Below, piece by piece: positions 43,720 to 51,880 of a stretch of DNA of 64,000 nt; position 1 is the stretch's first letter; the number at the start of each line of letters is the position of its first letter. The DNA is taken from assembly GCA_023459795.1 (NCBI GenBank), contig JAEWSP010000003.1:25515-89514 (forward strand), given 5' to 3'. The stretch comes from Bacillota bacterium. GTDB lineage: Bacteria > Bacillota_I > Bacilli_A > RFN20 > CAG-288. The notes beneath the pieces were generated by a model. That model saw nothing but the letters and a program-made list of their open reading frames with translations, was not told the DNA's origin and did no database searches. Made by a program: the position numbers and the translations under genes.

Positions 43720-44886
43720 ATGGAAAAAGAAAAACTGGTCAACGGATTCAAACGCATATTCAAAGACGGAGGGGACATCTCTGGATACTTCGCGCCGGGA
43801 AGAGTGAACCTCATCGGGGAACATATCGATTACAACGGCGGACATGTCTTCCCCTGTGCGCTAAAGAACGGCAACTATGTCGTCGCCAGGAGAAGAGAAG
43901 ACAAGAAGATCCGTTTCTTCTCGGAGAACTTCCGCAGGAAAACAATTCTTGCTTCTTCCTTGGAGGATCTCTCTTTCCGGAAAGAGGACCTGTGGACGAA
44001 TTATCCTAAGGGCGTGTTCTATGAATTCCAGAAGAAGGGACTTAGTATTCCAAACGGATTCGATATCTACGTTTCCGGAGATATCCCGGGATCCGGCCTT
44101 TCTTCTTCGGCCGCCATGGAAATCGTCATCGGGACGATGCTGGAAGAAGAGTTTGGCTTCGGCCTAACTCCTATCGAGATTGCCCTTCTTGGCCAGAAGA
44201 GCGAGAACGAATACAACGGATGCAGCTGCGGAATCATGGATCAGTTTGCCAGTGCAATGGGCAAGGAAGGACAGGCAATCTTTTTGGACTGCAAAAACCT
44301 TTCCTACCAGTATGTCCCTCTCTCCCTGAAGGATTACGTGATCGTCGTTACCAATTCCAACAAGCCTCACAGCCTCACCCAGTCCCACTACAACGACAGA
44401 CGGAAGGAATGCGAAGAAGCTCTTCAGGAACTGCAGAAGAGCATCCCTGTTTCCTCTCTCTGTGAACTGACTCCGGAGCAGTATTACCCCTTAGAGGAGA
44501 CTCTCTCCTCTCCTATCCTAAAGGCGAGAGCAAGGTTTGCAGTGGAAGAAGAAGCTAGAACAAAAGAAGCTGTCAAAGCATTGCAGAATAACGACTTTAT
44601 CAAGTTTGGCAACCTTCTGAATGAATCCGGAGACGGATTAAGATACCAGTACGATGCCACCTGCTTTGAGATTGATTCTTTGGTGGATGCGGCACGAAGC
44701 TTCAAAGACTGTCTGGGAAGCAGGGAGACGGGAGGAGGATGGGGTGGAAACACTATCAGCCTCGTCAAAAAAGACAAGGTCCTTGCTTTCTCTTCCCAGG
44801 TCGGAAAAGCCTACTACGAGAAGACCGGACTCCACGCCAAGTTCCACGCTCTGAAAAGCGGAGACGGCGGAAGGAGGATCTTCTAG
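43720..44886 (+). CDS. galK: Galactokinase
   Basis: GHMP-family kinase that phosphorylates galactose at C1 in the Leloir pathway. The galactokinase signature GRVNLIGEHIDYNGG lies near residue 30, the ATP loop GSGLSSSAAME near 120, and the third motif is ETGGGWGGNTIS near the end. Length is 388 residues. ATG 43720 is chosen because it sits after the promoter and Shine-Dalgarno, and the upstream in-frame residues cover the promoter. galT begins on the base after its stop. galE is not in the window. Confidence 0.95.
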   Translation: MEKEKLVNGFKRIFKDGGDISGYFAPGRVNLIGEHIDYNGGHVFPCALKNGNYVVARRREDKKIRFFSENFRRKTILASSLEDLSFRKEDLWTNYPKGVFYEFQKKGLSIPNGFDIYVSGDIPGSGLSSSAAMEIVIGTMLEEEFGFGLTPIEIALLGQKSENEYNGCSCGIMDQFASAMGKEGQAIFLDCKNLSYQYVPLSLKDYVIVVTNSNKPHSLTQSHYNDRRKECEEALQELQKSIPVSSLCELTPEQYYPLEETLSSPILKARARFAVEEEARTKEAVKALQNNDFIKFGNLLNESGDGLRYQYDATCFEIDSLVDAARSFKDCLGSRETGGGWGGNTISLVKKDKVLAFSSQVGKAYYEKTGLHAKFHALKSGDGGRRIF

Positions 44887-46176
44887 ATGACCACCGAGGA
44901 AGCAGTCGCAAGTCTTGTACGGTACAGCCTCGATCATGGTTTCTTCACTCCCTACGAAGCTACCTATTCTCGTAACCGTCTCCTTTCCATTCTTGGGATA
45001 AGGACAATGGGGGAGCCGAAAGAAGTTCCGGAAGACGTTTTTGCTGCTTTTGAAACTCTTGTTTCGTACGGAGAGAGGAAAGGCCTTCTTAAGAACTCTC
45101 TTTTTTCCAGGCAGAGGTTTCTTTCCCATGTCATGGACTGTTTCCTTCCCCGCCCGGATTCCGTTATCCAGATCTTCTATTCCCTCTACCAGGAACAGGG
45201 AGCAACAGCTGCCTTGGACTGGTATTTCCGTTTCTCCAGAGATGCGCTTCTGATTCCTTCTCCGGATGACAAAACAGTAGCTTCCTCTATCGGAAAAGAG
45301 AAGTTCGAATTCGTCCAGATTCCAGGAGAGGATATCTTTTCTCCGTATCAATACAGCAAACCGGTTTCCCCGTCTTTCTTTTCCAAGTATATAGAGGGTT
45401 TAGCGGGTCAGGAAGGGATTCCTTCCTTTGAAACAACCCGTCTTATTCCGCTGAACTTGCAGGGGCGTTCTTTTTATCTTTCTCCGGACTTGCAGAGGAT
45501 GTACAAAGACCATTTCTATGTCCTTTCCGGCAAGGAGGAAGAAGAACGGATCGACGAGAACCAGATTGCTCTCCTCGTCGATTTCGCAAAGAAATTCCCG
45601 GATACCCATATTGCCTCCATGGCAGATATTCCGGGGTTCGGAAATCCGGATCTTGGTCAGAACCATCTGGAAGGACTCCGCATTGAGGTACCGCTAGATG
45701 CTGCTCCGGTTCTATATTCTGTTCTGTCTGCCGATAGCGATGTCCAAATAAGCGTCCTGGACTGGCCTCTTACTGTCCTCCGTCTTAAGGCAAAGACGGG
45801 AGAAGAAATCATCGCTGCCTCCCAGAAGATCCTGAACGGTTTCCGGATCTATTCTAACCCTGCTCTTTCTCTCTCCCCGTTTGGAAAGGATCTTACTCCC
45901 CGCCACAGCTTCTTCCCGGTTCTTCACTATCAGGACCGCGTTTTCGTTCTGGACATAGTATTCTTGGCAGAAGAGAAAGCTCAGAAAGCAAAGCTTCCTC
46001 TGTCTCTTCTTTCTGCCCTGGGAATCTTCCTTCTTCCGGCTAAGAAAGACGGAGGAAAGGTTCTTCCCGAAGAGGAGAAGGAATGCCTTCTCTCCTTAGC
46101 AGACAACGCCGTCTTTCCGAAGGGAGAAGAAGGAAAGCAGATTCTCCTTGGTTTTATAGACTCTCTTTCCCGATAA
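44887..46176 (+). CDS. galT: GalT type-2-like hexose-1-phosphate uridylyltransferase, altered active site
   Basis: Predicted partner of galactokinase, exchanging UMP between UDP-glucose and galactose 1-phosphate. Identification rests on position after galK and similarity to type-2 GalT: YSRNRLLSILGI near the N-terminus and DIPGFGNPDLGQNHLEGLRIEVPL, which aligns with the family's catalytic SHDHFQGG stretch. In that motif the first His is Gln and the Gln is Glu, while the second His, the nucleophile in related enzymes, is kept. At 429 residues it is shorter than usual type-2 GalT (near 490). Activity may be reduced, changed or lost. Confidence 0.72.
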   Translation: MTTEEAVASLVRYSLDHGFFTPYEATYSRNRLLSILGIRTMGEPKEVPEDVFAAFETLVSYGERKGLLKNSLFSRQRFLSHVMDCFLPRPDSVIQIFYSLYQEQGATAALDWYFRFSRDALLIPSPDDKTVASSIGKEKFEFVQIPGEDIFSPYQYSKPVSPSFFSKYIEGLAGQEGIPSFETTRLIPLNLQGRSFYLSPDLQRMYKDHFYVLSGKEEEERIDENQIALLVDFAKKFPDTHIASMADIPGFGNPDLGQNHLEGLRIEVPLDAAPVLYSVLSADSDVQISVLDWPLTVLRLKAKTGEEIIAASQKILNGFRIYSNPALSLSPFGKDLTPRHSFFPVLHYQDRVFVLDIVFLAEEKAQKAKLPLSLLSALGIFLLPAKKDGGKVLPEEEKECLLSLADNAVFPKGEEGKQILLGFIDSLSR

Positions 46177-46188
46177 ACAGGCAGTCTC

Positions 46189-46219
46189 TTCCCCGCTTGG
46201 TACGGAAATCAAGGGGAAG
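46189..46219 (+). other. Hairpin after galT
   Basis: CTTCCCCGCTTG at 46189-46200 pairs with CAAGGGGAAG at 46210-46219 with one bulged base. There is no T run, so it is not a standard terminator; it could stabilise the galT 3' end. Confidence 0.35.
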
Positions 46220-46228
46220 CAAATGGAA

Positions 46229-46257
46229 TTGATATGCTATACTTATCTATGTCTAAT
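46229..46257 (+). promoter_or_regulatory. Promoter of ftsK and following genes
   Basis: TTGATA at 46229-46234 and TCTAAT at 46252-46257 have a 17-base spacer, each 5 of 6 to consensus. It precedes ftsK by about 35 bases. Confidence 0.75.
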
Positions 46258-46294
46258 ATAGATATATAAGGCTTTTACAATAAAGGGCGAATCC

Positions 46295-49141
46295 ATGAAC
46301 AAAGAACATTCCAAGAAAAGTTTTTTCTCCTCTCCCCGTTTCCTTTCCCTGATCTGGGGAATAATCCTGATGACCTTAAGCGTCATCGCTGCAACGGGGA
46401 AGACCCCGGTCGGCGGTTTCCTGACATATATCCTGGCCTTCCTCTTCGGCCTCTTCTACCCCCTTCTTCTTGTCCTGCTTTTTCTTTTCGGTCTCCGTCT
46501 TGCTATCTCCGGCAAAGGTTTTTCCTTCTCCGGAAAGGGCGCAATCGGAACCGGCATCTTCCTGATTTTCGTTGTGGCCTTATGCCTGGGAAGCCTTCCG
46601 ATCCTCTTCTCCAACAAAGACCTCAGGATTATGGATCTCACTTATGTATATAACAGCCGTTTCTCTGCTTTCTCCAACCATCTTTTCGAAGTGGACTCCT
46701 TTGCCGACCTAGGAAGCCTCGGCGGAGGCTTCCTAGGTCTTTTCTTTGTTCTTCTCCTCGGATCGATGTGGGGAGGAATCGGAGACGCTATCTTCTTTGC
46801 CCTCCTTCTTCTCTTTTCCCTGATATTGCTACTCTATCAGCCGATTCTGAGTTTTGTTGCCAAGTCCAAGGCCAAAGCCAAGGAAATCATCTCCTATTCT
46901 TCCCCCAACGAAAAGAAGAAGAAATCCCGCCGGGAAAGGCGGGAAGAGGAAAAGGCAAGACGGATTTCGGAAGCACTCGGGACTGCCGATTCGTATTCCC
47001 AGGGCGGTTTCCAGAGTGCCAACTCCATGGCTGACCGGTCCCAGAACGATTTTGCCAGCATCCGCCAGGCAGAAGACCGCGTCGGTATTACCAGGGAGCA
47101 GGAAAGACCGGCTGTTTCGGAATCCTATGCTCCTAAGCAGGAAGTTCCTGCAAAGCCGGAAGAAAACTATCTTCCCCACCCATCCTATATGCCAAAAACC
47201 GATACCGGCTGTTTCAGCAGAGCCGCAAGAAGCGCTGATGCAAGCACAACCGAGATGCCGGATGCCTATACGGAGGAAGGTCCTTATGCCGAGAGCGACA
47301 AAGCCGCTCTCCGCTCTTTTATTCCTTCTAGACCCCGTCCTATAGAGACGGCACCGGTTATAGATACAATCCCTGTTCCGGAGCCCCAGCAGGAAGCGCC
47401 GATCCCGGAAAGAGAAGAACAACCGATGGAAGAAGCAGAGACGAATAAGGATTCTTCTTTCCAGTCCTCCTTCTCCCCTGCCCACAGGTACGAAGAAGAA
47501 ACCCATGATTTCGTTCTTCCGGATACTTCCACGGAAAGCCAGTCTGCTGCCTCTTCTGATCCTGCCCCGAAGGAAGAGCGGAAGAGTCCGAAGGCAATCC
47601 AGGCGGAAATCGATGCCGCCTACTTCCGGAAGAAGGCCGAAGAAAAGCTTCAGCAGGCAAGAGCAAAGAAAGCACTCCAGGAGCAGAAGAAGGCAAGCCT
47701 TATGCAGTTTGTCTCCATCCGTCCAAGGAAATACGATTATGCCCTTCCTAGGGAGGACCTCCTCACGGAAATCCATGACGACAAGTACAAGGTGAACCAG
47801 GAAGCCGGATTCGAGAAGGCCAAGATTATTTCCAAGGTCTTCGGGGAATTCAATTTCCCGGCCAAGGTGGTCTCGATCACTGTCGGAGCATCCGTAACCA
47901 GGCTCAACGTCAAGACGGAGCCTGGCGTCCGTGTCGACAAGCTCTCCTCCTTAGGAGAAGAAATCCAGATTGCCCTGCGCGGCGATAAGTCGGTCCGTAT
48001 CGAAACGGTCGTCGAAGGGAAAGATACCAGCGGCATCGAACTGAAGAATGAAGCTCCGATGGCCGTCAGCTTCTATGGCGCCTACAAGGAAATCGAGAAG
48101 GATACAAAAGAGAAGCTCTTGCTTCCTATCGGCAAGGATATCTCCGGGAATATGATTACCTTCCCGCTAGATGATATGCCTCATCTCCTGATCGCCGGAA
48201 CGACAGGATCCGGAAAATCCGTTCTTGTCCACTGCATGATCATGACTCTTATCATGCGGAACTATCCGAGCGAACTGAAGCTCATGCTCATCGACCCGAA
48301 ACAGGTGGAGTTTGCCAAGTACAATATGGAGCCTCACCTCTACTGCCCGGTCATCAGCGACAGCCAAAGTGCCATCAACGGTCTGGAGAAGCTCTGCGGA
48401 GAAATGGATAGACGATATACCCTCTTCCGCCAGAACGGTGTCGTGAAGATGTCCGAATACAATGCCCGGAGAGCCGGAAACGAAAGCCGGATGGAGGCTC
48501 TTCCGAACGTCGTCTGCGTCATCGATGAGTTTGCCGATCTGATGCAGACTGGAGGAGACGCGGTTGCCTCCAGCGTCCAGCGTCTCTGCCAGAAGGCAAG
48601 AGCCTGCGGCATCTACCTCATCATCGCTACCCAGCGCCCGTCGAAGGATGTCATTCCGATGGTCATCAAGGCGAACATTGCCTGCCGTATCGCCCTAAGC
48701 TGCTCCTCCCAGGTGGATAGCCGTGTCATCCTGGACGAGAACGGTGCCGAAACCCTGGTCGGAAAAGGAGACCTCCTCTTCAAATGCCCGGGAAGAAAGT
48801 CTTTGATCCGCTGCCAGTCTCCGTTCATCTCGAACGAGGATATGGACAGGGTCCTAGGGTATATCAAGCAGAATGCCGGAACCCCGAGCTACGATCCGGA
48901 TTTCCTGGATCTGGCTCCCAAGGACGACAAGGAAGAAGACAATTCCTCCCTGTCCCCGGAAGAGGTCTACGCCGAGATTGCCGACTACGTCGAGACGACC
49001 GGAACCTGCTCCAAGCAAAGCATCATGGAGAACTTCTACCTTTCCTCTTCCAAGGCAACCATGAACTTGCTGCAGCTGGAGCAGGACGGAATCATTACCC
49101 GTCTTCCGGATTCGACCTATTCCGTCATAAGACGGAAGTAA
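46295..49141 (+). CDS. ftsK: FtsK/SpoIIIE-family DNA translocase
   Basis: Septum-located, DNA-pumping AAA+ motor for chromosome segregation. The 948-residue protein has four N-terminal helices (about residues 14-190), a 300-residue charged, Pro/Glu/Ser-rich linker, the alpha/beta motor with Walker A GTTGSGKSV near residue 640 and the LMLIDPKQVEFAKY and IATQRPSKDVI segments, and a C-terminal winged-helix gamma domain (about 880-948) that recognises polarity sites. The ATG follows a good promoter. With spoVS it is one of two 'sporulation-named' families here, but ftsK needs no sporulation. Confidence 0.97.
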   Translation: MNKEHSKKSFFSSPRFLSLIWGIILMTLSVIAATGKTPVGGFLTYILAFLFGLFYPLLLVLLFLFGLRLAISGKGFSFSGKGAIGTGIFLIFVVALCLGSLPILFSNKDLRIMDLTYVYNSRFSAFSNHLFEVDSFADLGSLGGGFLGLFFVLLLGSMWGGIGDAIFFALLLLFSLILLLYQPILSFVAKSKAKAKEIISYSSPNEKKKKSRRERREEEKARRISEALGTADSYSQGGFQSANSMADRSQNDFASIRQAEDRVGITREQERPAVSESYAPKQEVPAKPEENYLPHPSYMPKTDTGCFSRAARSADASTTEMPDAYTEEGPYAESDKAALRSFIPSRPRPIETAPVIDTIPVPEPQQEAPIPEREEQPMEEAETNKDSSFQSSFSPAHRYEEETHDFVLPDTSTESQSAASSDPAPKEERKSPKAIQAEIDAAYFRKKAEEKLQQARAKKALQEQKKASLMQFVSIRPRKYDYALPREDLLTEIHDDKYKVNQEAGFEKAKIISKVFGEFNFPAKVVSITVGASVTRLNVKTEPGVRVDKLSSLGEEIQIALRGDKSVRIETVVEGKDTSGIELKNEAPMAVSFYGAYKEIEKDTKEKLLLPIGKDISGNMITFPLDDMPHLLIAGTTGSGKSVLVHCMIMTLIMRNYPSELKLMLIDPKQVEFAKYNMEPHLYCPVISDSQSAINGLEKLCGEMDRRYTLFRQNGVVKMSEYNARRAGNESRMEALPNVVCVIDEFADLMQTGGDAVASSVQRLCQKARACGIYLIIATQRPSKDVIPMVIKANIACRIALSCSSQVDSRVILDENGAETLVGKGDLLFKCPGRKSLIRCQSPFISNEDMDRVLGYIKQNAGTPSYDPDFLDLAPKDDKEEDNSSLSPEEVYAEIADYVETTGTCSKQSIMENFYLSSSKATMNLLQLEQDGIITRLPDSTYSVIRRK

Positions 49142-49154
49142 GGAGGACATGAAC

Positions 49155-50297
49155 ATGCCTACGGAACTGATTACCGGTAATTATGGGCAGAGAGTTGTCA
49201 TAAGAAGAGTTTATGTCGAAGAATCCAGCATCACTCCGGAGAGGTTCTTCCTCCTTCCGGAACTTCTTTCCCTTTCCCTCCAGGCAACGGAAAAGAAGCC
49301 GCTGGAGAGATATGCCGGAGCAAACCTTGCTTTCAAGGGATACCATTACGGCTCCGGATATGTTCTGGAAGCCCGGCTCACGCAAACGGATATAGATGGT
49401 TTCCATTTCTTCTTCGATCCATACACCAAAGCCAAAAAAATCCTCGAAGAAAGCTTTTCTTCCGGCTATACGGAAAGTCCGTATCTTCTGGAGACAGCCA
49501 AGAAGCGTCTTCTCTTTGCTCAGGAAGAGCAGAAGAAAGATGCCGTGAAATGCATAGAAGGAGAGCTTTCCGCCTTGGGATCGACCCCTTCCCTGAACCA
49601 GACCCTGATAAAGGCCATGACCCTGGAAGAAGCAAGACAGGCCATGAAAGCGATCCGGGAATCGACAACCGGCGCTTACTGCTACATCGGCAAGGAACAG
49701 AAGAAGAAGGAAGCCAGGATCGAAAAAGCCTTCTCTTCCGACTTCCGCAGCCTTCCTTTCCGTATGAACGTCTCGGCGCAGGATGTCTTCGATGACTTTG
49801 CCAAGGAAGCCAGAGGCTATGTCCTGGAGATTCCTGCCGTTACAAATCTCAAGGACGTCAGCACCGTTTCCGTTGCCGTCACTGCCCTTGGCAAGTCCAT
49901 CCAGAACGACCTGAAGAAGAATTACAACCTGGCCCCGGAATTCCGTTTCCGCTTCCTCTCCCCGATCAAGGTTCTTTTCCTCCTGGAGTTTGCTCCGCAT
50001 CAGCTCCTGATGGCAGACAGCTATCTTTCGGATGCCATGGTCAGCCCTCTTCCCTTCTCCTTCGATTCCTATCTGGAAGATGCCCTCGGAGAAGAGAAGA
50101 TCAAGGAAGTCAGCCTTGCCAGCTCTTTGGATAAGGCCGTCGACCGGCTTCTTCTTGTCCAGAACTTCGGCCTTGGCTTCACTTCTTCCTCTTTCTTCCA
50201 GAGGGAAATCCCTACCCGGGAAGAAGTCCAGTCTGAATTAAGCAGTATCAAGGTGACGAAGAAGGTCTCTGCCTTCCGGGAGGAAAACCAGCGATGA
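49155..50297 (+). CDS. YmfF-like M16-fold protein (non-catalytic)
   Basis: A 380-residue protein of the M16 peptidase superfamily, YmfF type. Evidence is the fold-level pattern (LLSLSLQATEKKPLERYAGANLAFKG at the N-terminus, the central TLEEARQAMKAI helix) and its place between ftsK and a second M16-like gene, as ymfF-ymfH follow spoIIIE in Bacillus. No HxxEH zinc motif is present. ATG 49155 is preferred to ATG 49149 because GGAGG at 49142-49146 is 8 bases from it and only 2 from the other. It overlaps the next gene as ATGA. Confidence 0.7.
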   Translation: MPTELITGNYGQRVVIRRVYVEESSITPERFFLLPELLSLSLQATEKKPLERYAGANLAFKGYHYGSGYVLEARLTQTDIDGFHFFFDPYTKAKKILEESFSSGYTESPYLLETAKKRLLFAQEEQKKDAVKCIEGELSALGSTPSLNQTLIKAMTLEEARQAMKAIRESTTGAYCYIGKEQKKKEARIEKAFSSDFRSLPFRMNVSAQDVFDDFAKEARGYVLEIPAVTNLKDVSTVSVAVTALGKSIQNDLKKNYNLAPEFRFRFLSPIKVLFLLEFAPHQLLMADSYLSDAMVSPLPFSFDSYLEDALGEEKIKEVSLASSLDKAVDRLLLVQNFGLGFTSSSFFQREIPTREEVQSELSSIKVTKKVSAFREENQR

Positions 50298-51544
50298 TCA
50301 AGAACGAAGACAGATCCCTCCATGCTCCTTATTACGAGCAGAGGCTCGACAGCGGCCTCTCCGTCCTCTTCCTGCCCCGGAAGTCCGTCCTGAAGAGTGC
50401 CGTAATCTATGTTCCTTTCGGATGCTATCCCCATGAAGAGTCCATCAACGGAACGAAGATTCCCTTCGGTACCGGGTATTTTCTCAGTGCCATGATTGCC
50501 TCTCCGGGATTCCTAAAGGAGATGCAGAACAAAGGCATACGCCTAACTGCTTTCCAGGACTACTCCTATACGACCTATACCCTGGAGACCCTCGGGGATA
50601 TCTTCCAAGCCATCGATATGCTTCTGAAGCGTATCCTCCGCCTCAAGGTCGAGGAAGAAGACATCGTTTCCTTCCGGGAGGAAGGAAAGGAAAACTTCGA
50701 GAAAGACATGAAGGATCCTTTCTTCCTTGTCGAGAAAGAAGCCGTCCAGAACCTCTTTTCTGCTTCTCCGATAAGGAAAGGACGTCTTCCGGACGAAAAG
50801 GAATCCCTCCAGATCCATTCCTCTACCCTCAAGAAATACCTTTCCGCGATCTACCAGGGAGAGAGGCTGACCCTCCTGATCTCCGGAAACTACACGGCCA
50901 AGGAAGTGCAGAGCCATTTTGCTTTCCTCCCTTTACGAGGCCATACCACGATCGAATCCGTTCCGTCAGTCTTCGAGGAGGATTACACCAAGGCCAAGAC
51001 TACCTACACCACCTTCCGAGCCAATGCCCCGTTCGATATCCTCTCCTTCGGACTCAAGTTCCCGAAGCGGGAAGAGCTCTATAACCTGTACGGAGACGAA
51101 CTATTCTCCTTCTATGAATTCCTGGAAAGCGCAGCCTTCACCAGGAACGAGCCTTTCCTCTCCCTCGTCCGCTCCACCTCCTCCGACTTGCTGCGGGCAA
51201 AGCTCGAGCAGGCCGGAGAAGAAACCTACCTTCTCCTTACCTTCCGGACGGAGCAGGAGACAAAGCTTGCCAATGTCCTTACCAACTACATTTTGAAGAT
51301 CGATACCCATGTCTCCCATTCCCTCTTTGCTTCCCTCAAGGACCACGCCTTTGCTAAGGCCCTAGCATCTCTTTCCCTTCCCAGCACTGCGCTTAAGGCC
51401 TTTACCAATGCCTACGCCAACAACGTCGCCTATCCTGCCCTTGCGAAGAGCGTTTCCAGGATGCACTATTCCGATATGAAGCAGTTCCTTTCCAAGATGT
51501 CCTCCTTCCCCCGTGCTGCCAGCTATCTGAAGGCTATCCGCTAG
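50294..51544 (+). CDS. YmfH-like M16-family protein lacking the zinc motif
   Basis: A 416-residue M16-family protein. The N-terminal GLSVLFLPRKS... VPFGCYPHEES segment and GIRLTAFQDYSYTTYTLETL match YmfH. At the position of the inverzincin motif HFLEH it has YFLSA, so both histidines and the glutamate are gone. The B. subtilis YmfH keeps the motif, with YmfF as non-catalytic half; here both halves are apparently dead. The complex may have become structural or a binding protein. It is followed directly by acpS. Confidence 0.75.
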   Translation: MIKNEDRSLHAPYYEQRLDSGLSVLFLPRKSVLKSAVIYVPFGCYPHEESINGTKIPFGTGYFLSAMIASPGFLKEMQNKGIRLTAFQDYSYTTYTLETLGDIFQAIDMLLKRILRLKVEEEDIVSFREEGKENFEKDMKDPFFLVEKEAVQNLFSASPIRKGRLPDEKESLQIHSSTLKKYLSAIYQGERLTLLISGNYTAKEVQSHFAFLPLRGHTTIESVPSVFEEDYTKAKTTYTTFRANAPFDILSFGLKFPKREELYNLYGDELFSFYEFLESAAFTRNEPFLSLVRSTSSDLLRAKLEQAGEETYLLLTFRTEQETKLANVLTNYILKIDTHVSHSLFASLKDHAFAKALASLSLPSTALKAFTNAYANNVAYPALAKSVSRMHYSDMKQFLSKMSSFPRAASYLKAIR

Positions 51545-51880
51545 ATGGAGATCCTCGGTGTCGGAATCGACACGGCGGATATCCGCCGTTTCGAGGACAA
51601 GGAAGATCTTGCTCTCCGTGTTCTTTCCCCTAAGGAATTCGAAGAGTATCAGGGAAGAGCAGACAAGGCCCAATTCCTGGCTAGCCGGTTTTCCGTCAAG
51701 GAAAGCTATGTGAAGGCAAGCGGGGACAGGAAGACCGACTTCCGGGAGATCGAAGTCCGGAAGGAGAAGGATGTCCCTGTCCTGTTCGTGAAAGGAAGAA
51801 GAGTCCCTTCCTTCCTTTCCATAAGCCATGACTCAGAGGCCGTCAGTATCCTGATCCTAACAAAGGAGGAAGAAAAATGA
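51545..51880 (+). CDS. acpS: Holo-acyl-carrier-protein synthase
   Basis: Transfers 4'-phosphopantetheine from CoA to acyl carrier proteins. The 111-residue protein has the family motifs VGIDTADIRRF at residues 6-16 (metal-binding Asp) and FSVKESYVKA near residue 53 (Glu and Lys of the active site), plus the SISHD strand. Length is normal. It begins on the base after the M16 gene stop and ends with a 4-base ATGA overlap with the pullulanase gene. Confidence 0.93.
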   Translation: MEILGVGIDTADIRRFEDKEDLALRVLSPKEFEEYQGRADKAQFLASRFSVKESYVKASGDRKTDFREIEVRKEKDVPVLFVKGRRVPSFLSISHDSEAVSILILTKEEEK

